From: Elusimicrobia bacterium CG03_land_8_20_14_0_80_50_18
GTDB lineage: Bacteria > CG03
Length of the DNA: 14,592 nucleotides
Assembly: GCA_002780705.1 (NCBI GenBank)
Contig: PEUP01000053.1
Coordinates: forward strand, 1-14,592
Reading direction: 5' to 3'
Position numbers and translations under genes: made by a program. The notes below the pieces were generated by a model. It saw only the letters and a list, made by a program, of their open reading frames with translations, ran no database searches and was not told where the DNA came from. Positions 1 to 7,800 of the stretch are shown here, piece by piece (position 1 is the first letter of the stretch; the number at the start of each line of letters is the position of its first letter).

Positions 1-353
1 GAAGTGTCATCATCCTCGCTGTATCCTGTGTCCTTTTTGCCGTCAAAAACATAATCAGTGGATATGTGCACAAGGCCGGCCGAGCGGGAACGGGCTGCTT
101 CCGCGAGATTTCTGACAGCCTCCGCGTTCACCCTGAAGGCCGCATCCCTATCGCTTTCTGCGCCGTCCACATCGGTGTATGCGGCGGCATTGATTATCCA
201 TTTAATTTTTTGAGCACCGAGAAACTTTTCAACTTCACCGGGGTCGCTTATATCCGCCTCTCTGTCGCTTGATATGAAATCAGCGCCGGATTTCAGGAGC
301 AGCTTTTCTATTTCGCTTCCCAGCATTCCCCTGTTTCCCGTGAGCCAGATCAT
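1..353 (-). CDS. rfbD: dTDP-4-dehydrorhamnose reductase (RmlD/RfbD), N-terminal part, cut by window edge
   Basis: The last enzyme of dTDP-L-rhamnose synthesis, an NAD(P)H-dependent reductase of the extended SDR family. Only the first 117 residues are present; the gene runs off the left edge. Seen directly: an N-terminal Rossmann glycine motif TGNRGMLG (residues 5-12), the segment INAAAYTDVDGAE (54-66) and ISTDYVFDG (97-105), all hallmarks of RmlD. The YxxxK catalytic pair would lie beyond the edge. The ATG at 353 is preceded by a GGGG six bases upstream, a modest ribosome site. It lies 42 bp after the rmlC-like gene on the same strand and is probably its operon partner. A related SDR reductase acting on another dTDP-sugar remains possible. 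Confidence 0.9.
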   Translation of the reverse strand, partial: MIWLTGNRGMLGSEIEKLLLKSGADFISSDREADISDPGEVEKFLGAQKIKWIINAAAYTDVDGAESDRDAAFRVNAEAVRNLAEAARSRSAGLVHISTDYVFDGKKDTGYSEDDDT

Positions 354-395
354 TCTGTGCCCCGTATCCCGCAACCTGTATCAAACATTTGATTT

Positions 396-884
396 TCAAA
401 CACTTTTTACAAAATCCTCATAAAATTCATCGCCTTTGTCCTCGTGCCTCAGCTCATCTATCTTTTCTTTCTTTCCTTCTCCGCCGAAAAGTTTGTCGGG
501 GAAATTAAGAACCATTCCGTCTCTGTCCGAAACATTCATATATCCGTGCACAACGCCGGGAGGAACAATCAGCGTAATAGCTCGGGATTCTCCGGCTTTG
601 ATAAGCATCTTGTTTCCGAAAGTCGGGCTGCCATTTCTGTTGTCCCACAAATGTAGCTCAAAATCACCCGGCCCCGTGAAACTGAAAACATCGTTCTGTT
701 CCATGTGCTCATGCGGGCCGCGGCCTATTCCCGGCCTTGTATAAGAAATATATGACATCACCGGCCTCACATCCGGCGGAAGCGTGTCAGATCTGAAAAG
801 CTCCGTGAGAAAGCCCCTCTTGTCCTCAAATTTATTGAGCTCGTAAATTTTCACGCCCTCAATATCCCCTTTTTTAAAATCCAT
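396..884 (-). CDS. rfbC: dTDP-4-dehydrorhamnose 3,5-epimerase family protein (RmlC-like cupin)
   Basis: A 162-residue cupin of the RmlC family (COG1898), expected to epimerise or isomerise a dTDP-4-keto-6-deoxyhexose before RmlD reduces it. Seen: DKRGFLTE (21-28), RGPHEH (55-60) holding the presumed base His58, the family signature DNRNGSPTFG (81-90), VPPGVVHGY (107-115) and DELRHED near the C-terminus. It is shorter than classical RmlC (about 180 residues). The Lys that usually follows in the QGKLV-type strand is not visible: the sequence there is EQNDVFSF. This PHEH subtype is, from memory, a recognised branch in archaea and anaerobes, so the exact product is less certain than the fold. A strong AGGAGG lies four bases before the ATG at 884, fixing the start. 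It sits between a GT4 gene and rfbD. Confidence 0.85.
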   Translation of the reverse strand: MDFKKGDIEGVKIYELNKFEDKRGFLTELFRSDTLPPDVRPVMSYISYTRPGIGRGPHEHMEQNDVFSFTGPGDFELHLWDNRNGSPTFGNKMLIKAGESRAITLIVPPGVVHGYMNVSDRDGMVLNFPDKLFGGEGKKEKIDELRHEDKGDEFYEDFVKSV

Positions 885-917
885 CCTGCCTCCTCAAAAT
901 TTCCCCCCCGGATTTAA

Positions 918-963
918 CCCATTTTTTGCAATAGATAACGGAATTCCTATTGCAAAGAATGGG
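918..963. repeat. Near-perfect 17-bp inverted repeat with 12-nt loop between rmlC and the glycosyltransferase gene
   Basis: The arms are CCCATTTTTTGCAATAG (918-934) and CTATTGCAAAGAATGGG (947-963), complementary except for one position, with a 12-base loop. TTAA flanks both sides (914-917 and 965-968), the right one offset by one base. It lies in the 137-bp gap between the GT4 stop and the rmlC start, about 35 bp before the rmlC ribosome site. It has no run of U on either strand after the stem, so it is not a standard intrinsic terminator. It could be a regulator-binding site, an RNA hairpin setting rmlC expression or processing, or the remnant of a small mobile element. The hairpin is certain; its role is not known. 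Confidence 0.8.
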
Positions 964-1021
964 CTTAACTTGCGCTAAAACGGATGCGCCTATTTCAATT
1001 CGCGCGCTCGGGGCTGCGGGT

Positions 1022-2149
1022 TTAAAATCCGGCATACACTTTGTTCACATGATTCTCCGCGGCGGCGGCAATCGAGTATTTGCTGACTATCTTTTCCCGC
1101 GCGGGCACACCCATATTTCCTGACGCGCGAGCGCTTCCAAGCGTATTTTTTATTATTTCACCCAGAGCGTCCGGATTCTCAAAAGAAAAAATCAATCCGT
1201 CTTTGCCGTCTTCTATTATCTCTCTGTTGGCCGCTATGTCACTGGCTATCACCGTCAGGCCGCAGGACATGGCCTCAAGCAGAGCGTTTGAAAGCCCCTC
1301 CGCATGACTGGGAAGAACGAAATAATCCGCGGCTCTGTAAAAACTGAGAATATCGCCCCTCTTACCGGCGAAAACAACATTTTTTATCTGTTTTTCATCC
1401 ACAAGAGTTTTCAGCGCCTTTTCCTGAGAACCGCTGCCGGCGATGACAAAAAGCCCGCGGTCATCAGCGGACGCTGACCACACATTAAGGAAAAAAGCTA
1501 TGTCTTTCGGCTCTTCCAGACGCCCCGCGAAAAGAAACACTTTTTTGCCGCGCCATCCCATTTCTTTTCTGAGTAACTCTCTCTTATCCGGAGGAAGCGG
1601 AGAATAATATGAGCAGTCCACGCCGTTTGATATTTTGACCACGGAGCTTGCATTGAAACCGGCTCCCAAAAGCTCAGAGGCGACCTCATCAGAGGGAGCT
1701 GTAAAAAGCGCGCGGGAGCTCTTCAGGATATACAGTTTCAGCCGTCCCAATAGTTTTCCGCGGGATGTGCCGAGATCCCCCGTGTCACCGGCGCCCGCGA
1801 ATTTCACCACACAGCTCTTCCCGAGAATAACACCGGATAGAACAGCCGCGAGTGCGGCCGATGTGGCGAGATGGATATGTATTAAATCGTATTTAACCCT
1901 GTTTAAAATTAGGAAAGAAAGAGAGCTGAAAAAAAATCCGAATGAGAACAAGCCCGGCAAAGCGAAACCCGGCAGTCTGTGGACATCCACCCCGTCAAGA
2001 ATCTCGCGGGCGGCTGTGTTTTTCTCTCTCTGCGTCAGCACAAAAACGCTGTGCCCCATTTTAACGAGTTCCTTTGAAAGAAGGCGGCACTGATTTTCAG
2101 CCCCGCCCATGACGGGATAAAACCTCGGTATCAGCATACATATCCTCAT
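1022..2149 (-). CDS. GT4 family glycosyltransferase
   Basis: A 375-residue GT-B fold glycosyltransferase of family GT4, acting in the cytoplasm or at the inner membrane on a surface polysaccharide or lipid-linked sugar. The N-terminal acceptor domain starts MRICMLIPRFYPVMGGAE, with the glycine pair typical of GT4. The C-terminal nucleotide-sugar domain begins near FLFAGRLEEPKD and contains the E-x7-E motif EGLSNALLE, followed by AMSCGLTVIAS and a final NREIIEDGKDGLIF. The ATG at 2149 overlaps the stop of the upstream regulator gene as ATGA, indicating translational coupling. Downstream are rmlC- and rmlD-type genes, so a deoxyhexose-containing glycan is a reasonable but unproven target. The exact donor and acceptor cannot be read from the sequence. 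Confidence 0.92.
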   Translation of the reverse strand: MRICMLIPRFYPVMGGAENQCRLLSKELVKMGHSVFVLTQREKNTAAREILDGVDVHRLPGFALPGLFSFGFFFSSLSFLILNRVKYDLIHIHLATSAALAAVLSGVILGKSCVVKFAGAGDTGDLGTSRGKLLGRLKLYILKSSRALFTAPSDEVASELLGAGFNASSVVKISNGVDCSYYSPLPPDKRELLRKEMGWRGKKVFLFAGRLEEPKDIAFFLNVWSASADDRGLFVIAGSGSQEKALKTLVDEKQIKNVVFAGKRGDILSFYRAADYFVLPSHAEGLSNALLEAMSCGLTVIASDIAANREIIEDGKDGLIFSFENPDALGEIIKNTLGSARASGNMGVPAREKIVSKYSIAAAAENHVNKVYAGF

Positions 2150-2673
2150 TTGAAAACGGATATGATATTACTGATGATCTCCAGCTTTTTATCAGAAGCG
2201 GAATCGGGGATTATCTCCACGGCTTTCCGTAGAGCGTCCATGAGTTTTTTGATTTCATTGAGCCGCACTCTGTAGAATTGGGCATCTTTCCCGGGGACAT
2301 CCCCCTTCAAGGCCGAATCCCCCGCTTTCTCAAGCGCCGGGGCCAGCTCATCCAGCCTCTTGCTCATCCCTTCCTTAAATCTTTTGAGAGCTATGGTCTT
2401 GATATCTGGATTCGCCTCGTAGTAATCTTTTCTGTCAGAATTGACCCACAATTTCCGCACGGCACCCCAGGACTCAAGCGACCTTATGTTCATTGAAGCG
2501 GAGCCCTTGCTTATTTTAAGCTCCCGTACCATGTCATTGAGCGTGACAGGGCCTTCGCTCATATAAAGAAGAGCGTATATCTGGCCGGCTATGGGACTGA
2601 GGCTGAATCGGGAAAAACCCATTCCGGCGAGATTTATCACATCTCTTTTTATGTCAGATCTCTGTTTTTTCAT
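2146..2673 (-). CDS. GbsR/MarR-like winged-helix transcriptional regulator
   Basis: A 175-residue DNA-binding protein resembling the GbsR group (COG1510) of MarR-type regulators. Seen: a helical N-terminus, then SPIAGQIYALLYMSEGPVT, a GbsR-like opening of the winged helix, a helix-turn-helix around LNDMVRELKISKGSASMNIRSLESWGAV, a basic wing (WVNSDRKDYYEA) and a long helical C-terminal part likely used for dimers. The frame stays open to a TTG at 2682, but the ATG at 2673 fits better: a GGA lies nine bases upstream, and the promoter would start transcription near 2690, leaving almost no leader for the TTG. It is the first gene of the sugar operon and overlaps the GT4 start by 4 bp, so it probably regulates its own operon. 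The effector is unknown. Confidence 0.85.
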   Translation of the reverse strand: MKKQRSDIKRDVINLAGMGFSRFSLSPIAGQIYALLYMSEGPVTLNDMVRELKISKGSASMNIRSLESWGAVRKLWVNSDRKDYYEANPDIKTIALKRFKEGMSKRLDELAPALEKAGDSALKGDVPGKDAQFYRVRLNEIKKLMDALRKAVEIIPDSASDKKLEIISNIISVFK

Positions 2674-2696
2674 GTCATTCAATCCGTACTGAACAT

Positions 2697-2725
2697 ATTA
2701 TATGACGATGGCAAGCTTCTGTCAA
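2697..2725 (-). promoter_or_regulatory. Perfect-consensus sigma-70 promoter for the regulator/sugar operon
   Basis: On the minus strand the -35 box TTGACA (2725-2720) is followed by exactly 17 bases and the -10 box TATAAT (2702-2697), both identical to the housekeeping consensus. Transcription would begin about seven bases later, near an A at 2690, giving a leader of roughly 17 bases before the ATG at 2673. The -10 box lies inside an 11-base palindrome, CATATAATATG (2704-2694), which could be an operator for the regulator it drives, although it is short and AT-rich. A consensus promoter this strong would usually need repression, which fits autoregulation; that part is inference. Confidence 0.8.
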
Positions 2726-2780
2726 GCGCAGCACCTTTCTTTATGAGCTCTTTTTTTGTTAGAATCATCGGGAAGTTTTT

Positions 2781-3041
2781 ATGAAAAAATCTGTAATGCT
2801 GATTATGGTTGACCACAGAAAAGAAAGGGCGGGCGCGGTACAGAAGGTACTCACGACCTGGGGCTGTCTGATAAAAACCAGGCTGGGAATCCACAACGGC
2901 GCGCTCGACCAATGCTCGGAGAGCGGCCTCATCATCCTTGAACTTGCGGGTGATGAGCAAAAACACGAGCAGATGAAAGAAAGGCTCATCGCCCTGCCGA
3001 AAGTCAAAACGGAACTGATAACACTGGAGCTGCCCGATTAA
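2781..3041 (+). CDS. Small TM1266-like (ACT-fold) putative iron-only hydrogenase system regulator
   Basis: An 86-residue protein matching the pattern of the TM1266 family, small ACT-like ferredoxin-fold proteins annotated as iron-only hydrogenase system regulators. Seen: an N-terminal strand with VDHRKERAGAVQKVLTTWGC, then the family signature KTRLGIHNG (residues about 30-38), CSESGLIILELAG in the second strand and a final helix-strand LIALPKVKTELITLEL. There is no DNA-binding domain, so any regulation is likely through small-molecule binding or protein contact. The ATG at 2781 has GGAAG five bases upstream. It is divergent from the sugar operon and sits upstream of a DNA glycosylase gene. 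No hydrogenase or HydEFG maturase gene is in the window. The biochemical role of the family is not settled. Confidence 0.75.
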   Translation: MKKSVMLIMVDHRKERAGAVQKVLTTWGCLIKTRLGIHNGALDQCSESGLIILELAGDEQKHEQMKERLIALPKVKTELITLELPD

Positions 3042-3111
3042 ACGCGACAGCGACGGACGGAAACGCCCCTGCGCTATCAATGCGCGCGAGATACAAACAC
3101 TCTGGCGCGCC

Positions 3112-3702
3112 GTGCGTAATGACCTCTTGAAAGCCCTTGAGAGTTTCCGCAGGACGGGGGAATCCAACAACAGAGAAAAGATATTCTCGGAGATGGTGTA
3201 TTGCCTTCTCACCCCCCAGTCAAAAGCGCTCTACTGCTGGGCGGCGGTGGGCGAACTGAAAAAAAAGGGCCTGTTATTTAAAGGCCCTGCGCAAACGGTG
3301 GCCGCGGAACTGACAAAGGTGCGTTTCCCCAACAACAAATCTCTCTATATTCTGGAAGCAAGATCAAAACTGCCTGAAATAATGTCTTTACTGAAATTGG
3401 AAAACAATCCCCTGGAATTACGAAAACGGCTCATTAAAGATATAAAGGGCTACGGCTTCAAGGAAGCCAGCCATTTTCTCCGTAACATAGGAAGAGGTGA
3501 ACAGCTATCCATACTCGACAGGCACATCCTGCGCAATATGAAAAATTTCGGAGTAATCGATGATATCCCCGATTCAATCTCTGAGAAAAACTATCTTGAG
3601 ATTGAAAAAATATTCATGAGCTTCGCTAAGGGCCTGAACATCCCCCCCGCGGAACTGGACCTGCTGCTCTGGTACAAAGAGACCGGAAAAGTTTTCAAGT
3701 AG
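3112..3702 (+). CDS. ogg: Ogg2-type N-glycosylase/DNA lyase (8-oxoguanine DNA glycosylase)
   Basis: A bifunctional base-excision repair enzyme that removes 8-oxoguanine from DNA and cuts the abasic site. At 196 residues from the GTG at 3112 it is slightly shorter than archaeal/Thermotoga Ogg2 (about 207). Seen: the helix-hairpin-helix IKGYGFKEASHFLRNIG (111-127) with the presumed Schiff-base Lys117, the catalytic Asp136 in LSILDRHILR, and the C-terminal LWYKETGKVFK whose last Lys is used for 8-oxoguanine recognition in this family. The GTG has no visible ribosome site, and the frame is open upstream to 3022 with helix-like sequence, so the true N-terminus may lie earlier at an unusual start (ATC 3076 or ATT 3037). 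Convergent with the alcohol dehydrogenase gene, overlapping it by 8 bp. Confidence 0.85.
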   Translation: MRNDLLKALESFRRTGESNNREKIFSEMVYCLLTPQSKALYCWAAVGELKKKGLLFKGPAQTVAAELTKVRFPNNKSLYILEARSKLPEIMSLLKLENNPLELRKRLIKDIKGYGFKEASHFLRNIGRGEQLSILDRHILRNMKNFGVIDDIPDSISEKNYLEIEKIFMSFAKGLNIPPAELDLLLWYKETGKVFK

Positions 3703-4810
3703 AAATTTTCCGCAGGAATTCCGCTATCTTAGCGTTATCAGCCGGCCGGGGATTGACCGCCATAAGGGACGACGCGGCGGCTTCCGCGGCTATATCATCT
3801 ATTATGGCTTTAAATGCCGCGCCCAGAAAAGACAGAGAATTGCCTATCCCTGTTTTTGAGTTGAGACCTCTTATATATTCCGGCAGAGAGCCGCCGGGCA
3901 AATCCAGCGACGCGTATATTCTGTCATATTTTTTCCCCGCGGAAGGATAGTTGTAATCTATCACAGCGGGGAGAAGAATGGCGTTGAGCCTTCCGTGAGC
4001 CAGGCCGAAACGAGCGCCTATGGAGTGCGCGAGCGCGTGGCACAGCCCCAGCCTGGCGTTTGAGAAAGCCTGACCGGCCATCATGTTGCCGCAATGCGCC
4101 CGAGCGCGCGCGGCGGAGGAACCCTGATAACCGTCAAGCACACTTTTAGCTAAAAGTTCAGCGGCCCTGAGAGACATCGTGTCAGCCGGCTCATTCTCTA
4201 TTGTGGAGACATAGGCCTCAATGGCATGCGTTAACGCGTCCATGGCCGATGAGGCGAAAACTTCTTTCGGCAGAACATCAATAAAACAGGGATCATAATA
4301 CGCTTCATCCGGAATCAGAAGCGGCGAAACTATTCCTCTTTTGACATTGTCTTTTTTTGTCACAACGGCGACCGCCGTGACGGCGGTGCCGGTGCCCGCT
4401 GTCGTCTCCGCCGCTATCAAAGACGGGCGGCAGAAGGCTTCGGCGGGAATACCCCCGCTGTATATTTCTTCAAAAGTCAGTCCCGGGCAGGATGCCATGC
4501 ACAGAGCCAGCTTCACCGCGTCTATGACGGAGCCGCCGCCTATGGCCGCGACGGGCAGTTTAGGAGCAGCGCTTATTCTGTCCTTTAAAATAGCGGCGAG
4601 TTTTAAAACATCATCTTCTCCGGGCTCGCCCGTTGGGGCGGCGCGGGAAAACAAAACGGGATTGCCGTCAATGTTTTGAATCGCCTCCATAAAATGCGCA
4701 TATACCGACGGGCTCACGACGGCAGTCCCTCGCGGAATACGCTCCGAGGCGCCGCGGCCGAAAAAAATAAACTTAGGCCCGTGAAATGTTATTATCCCGT
4801 TTTTCTTCAT
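3695..4810 (-). CDS. Iron-containing alcohol dehydrogenase
   Basis: A 371-residue cytoplasmic NAD(P)-dependent group III alcohol dehydrogenase. The N-terminal nucleotide domain has GGGSVIDAVK (91-100) and ETTAGTGT (135-142). The C-terminal helical domain holds the metal ligands Asp191, His195, His258 and His272, with the same spacing (4, 63, 14) as FucO-type enzymes, so the site looks intact. The Glu that often follows TTAGTG(S) is Ala here, marking a subgroup. Substrate cannot be named: medium-chain alcohols, aldehydes, lactaldehyde or a polyol are all possible. It follows the DUF4175-like gene by 24 bp on the same strand with no visible terminator, so it is probably the last gene of the long operon. 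No strong ribosome site precedes the ATG at 4810. Confidence 0.92.
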   Translation of the reverse strand: MKKNGIITFHGPKFIFFGRGASERIPRGTAVVSPSVYAHFMEAIQNIDGNPVLFSRAAPTGEPGEDDVLKLAAILKDRISAAPKLPVAAIGGGSVIDAVKLALCMASCPGLTFEEIYSGGIPAEAFCRPSLIAAETTAGTGTAVTAVAVVTKKDNVKRGIVSPLLIPDEAYYDPCFIDVLPKEVFASSAMDALTHAIEAYVSTIENEPADTMSLRAAELLAKSVLDGYQGSSAARARAHCGNMMAGQAFSNARLGLCHALAHSIGARFGLAHGRLNAILLPAVIDYNYPSAGKKYDRIYASLDLPGGSLPEYIRGLNSKTGIGNSLSFLGAAFKAIIDDIAAEAAASSLMAVNPRPADNAKIAEFLRKIST

Positions 4811-4834
4811 GATCGTATTCTAACAAATTATTCC

Positions 4835-7800
4835 TTATTTCAGGAGCTGATCATAGTATTCTTTGAGCATATCTCTGTATTTGAGCGGCCTCTCACCCCG
4901 CATGGCGTCATTGATGATCTCACCCTCCTCGTCATAGCCTGTCCGGAGCGGCCGGGGAATGTTGAAATCAGATTGTTTAAATCCCGAAGACGGCGAAGAT
5001 TGGCCGGGGCGCGCTCCGCCACCCGACGAAGAAGGAAAAAATGAGGGCATGGGTGAGCCGCCGGGCGCTCCCTGCGGGTTGAATTCAAAATCATCCATTC
5101 CCTTCTGCGCTTTTTTAAGCTGATACAGGGCCTTTTCCTGGCTGGCCAGCGAATCCTCCGCCCTGCCCTCTTCCATGGAAGACGCGGCGGAGGCCATCTC
5201 CCTGCGGGCGGCGCGGACATTTTCCGCTATAGAGACGGGAAACTGCGCGCTCTGCCTTGAATAGCCGCGGAGTTTTTTTTCAAAAACCGCCGTGCGGACG
5301 GCCAGCTCCGACTGCGAGGAAGCGATTCCCGAGGCGGATTTCATCTCATCCTCGTTAAGAGGCCTGGTGGATGTATCGGAGTAGCTCCCGTAAAAATCGC
5401 TGAGCTCTTCCACAATCGCGCCCAAGGTCTTCGCTGTCGCGCTGCTGATATCCATGGCCGCGAGAGCCCCAAGCTGTGTTCGGGCATCTTCAAGAGGCCT
5501 TTCAAAATCAAAACCCTTGTCCAGAAATCTTTCCGTAAAATCCGAGATATTCCTGTTGAAATCATACAGACCCTGCGAAAGCCGGGCCGCATCCTTAGAG
5601 AACAACTTATTCCTGTCGTTCAGCAGCCCCGCGGCGGAATTTTTAAGCCCCGATGCGCGCTCTCTCAGTTCCCGCGCTCTGAGCGCGGACCGCTCTTTTA
5701 AACCGGCCCGGTGGCGTTCAAGCAGAGCTTCGCTCGATGCAATCACCTTTTCCTCGGCGCTGATTATTTCCGCAAGCTCCGTGTCTTTTTCCTTTTGAGG
5801 CAGCGACGGAGCTTCCACCGAGGAGAAACCCGCCTCAAGATTCTGACGGATGCCGCGCAAACTTTCAAGAAGATTCCTGGCGTGCTCAAGAGCCGCACTT
5901 ATATCACCCGATGATAGAGCGTCTTTCAGTCCCGAAACAGAATTCTCTACGGAATTGAAATCCATGGATTTGACCGCATCTGAATTCACAAATTCCTCCG
6001 GCAGATTCTGCGGCATGTTCCTGACCGTTTCGGCCAGCTCTCTCATGAGCTGTTCTATTTTATCCGTCAGCGCCTTTAATTCTTTCAGCATCTCACCGTC
6101 AGGCGGAGCGCTTCCGAGAAAATCATTCAGCTTATCCGCGACTTCGGATGATTCGCGGGCGATGTTGCCCATATTGTCCATTGAGCTCCTCTTAAAGAGT
6201 TCTTCGCTGAAAGCGGAGAGTTTCTCAAGAGAATCCGCCAGGGCATCCTGTGTGCTAAAAGCGCCCTCTTTATCTCCCCCCCTTAACTCCTCCTGCGCGC
6301 GACGCGCCTCATCGGACAGGTCGTCAAGAGCTTTGCTGAGCCCCCTGTATTCGGAGCTGTAATAACTGCCATAAAGAAGGTCTTTTTCCGCGCGCGCGGC
6401 GGCCTCGCCGGCATCCCCCGAAAGAGAGAGCAGTTTATTCTCCACTTCTCTCTGCCGGCGGGTAAGCTCATCCGAGCCGAGCGCCTCGCGGGAAATGTTC
6501 AATTCCGCCTGCTTCTGATAAAGAGCGAAAATCTTATCTTTCAAGGCCTCCTCCGCCCTCATGTTTTCCCTGTGAGTCAGCAGAAAATCCTTCAAGCTAA
6601 GACTGAATCGCCGGCTTTCGCCGAGCGCGCCCGCGGCATCCGCGGCGGCCAGCCAATATTCCATAACATCGCCGGCGGCCATGACCTCGGCGGGCTTCCA
6701 GCGCCATTTTCCGCGGGCCGTTCTGGAATAGTCGTCAAAAATCTTTACTTTTTCGGCGGCTCCGCCGTTTTTTGAATAACAAAAAAGCGCTTCCCTGACG
6801 CCGAAATCATCGGAGGCGCCCCATGCTATATCAAGTCCGGAAAAACTCTCACTGATAATCAGATCTTCGCCGGGGCTCAGTATATATGCCGACGGGGGCA
6901 AGTCCTCAGCCGGGCTCACCCTCCAGACAACCGTTCCGGAAGAAACAAGCCCTTCCCGCGACAAAAGCTCAAGTCGCCACTCTCCCCCGCCGGATGCGCT
7001 GAAGACGCCGCTGGCCGCATCACCTGAAACATCCATGCTGATTTTCTTTTCCTCACCCTCAAAGACAGTGACAATAGAGGCGGCGGCAAGTTTGTGAGAC
7101 GCTTTTATGCTCAATTCCGCCGAGGTGCCCGGAAATGCCGAAAAAGACCCGAAAGAACTTTCCTCTGACGGAAGATTCAGATAAGCCGGGTAATGAATCT
7201 TTATTTTCCTGCTGATAACACTCGGCCTTTCAAGCAGTTTGATGTCATAAACCCGCGAATACAGATTTTTCCAGCGAAACCTGACTTTGAAGGGCTCAAG
7301 GCATTTTTCTATTCTGAACGAAAATATAGAACCGTCGCCGTCCAGCTTCCTCTCCACCCATGAAGAGGACGGGAACAAAAACATGGCGCGGGGACGCGCT
7401 CCCGGCCGGGCTTGAATACGCAACTGCCACGACTCGCCCTTAACGGCCTTTTGTTCCATTTCCACGGACAGATGACTGCTGATGTCATCCCTCTGCGGAG
7501 CGATCACTCTGAGAGCTGAAACGGAGTTTAAAAACAAAACAGCCAAGGACACTATGAGAGCAAGAGCGGCTTTCGGATTCAGTGACACAAAAGAAAAAGC
7601 GGGTATGCCTCTCACGATTTTTTCGCCGGCTTTGATTTCCTCATCCATCAGTTCCCGAGAAATACCGAGCAAAGCGAGTTTTTCAATGTTAAGCGAAAGA
7701 TCCCATGCCTTGAGAACATCACCTCCGGCTGCTATTGCGCTTTTCACCCTGGCGTCCTTCATGATTTCCAGTAATTCCAGAAACAGTTTTATCAGAATGT

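Noticed and set aside
911..970. Integron attC-like site or intrinsic terminator
   Set aside because: The ATTTAAC and GCTTAAC sequences at its ends are in direct, not inverted, orientation as attC would need, and no U-tract follows the stem on either strand.
2737..2765. Promoter for the plus-strand TM1266-like gene (TAGAAT at 2760-2765)
   Set aside because: The -10-like box is fair but no acceptable -35 box lies 16-18 bp upstream, so it is too weak to list as a feature.
2679..3212. Minus-strand open frame of 177 codons spanning the divergent promoter region
   Set aside because: It is antisense to the TM1266-like and Ogg2 genes, both recognised families, and would run through the consensus promoter of the sugar operon.
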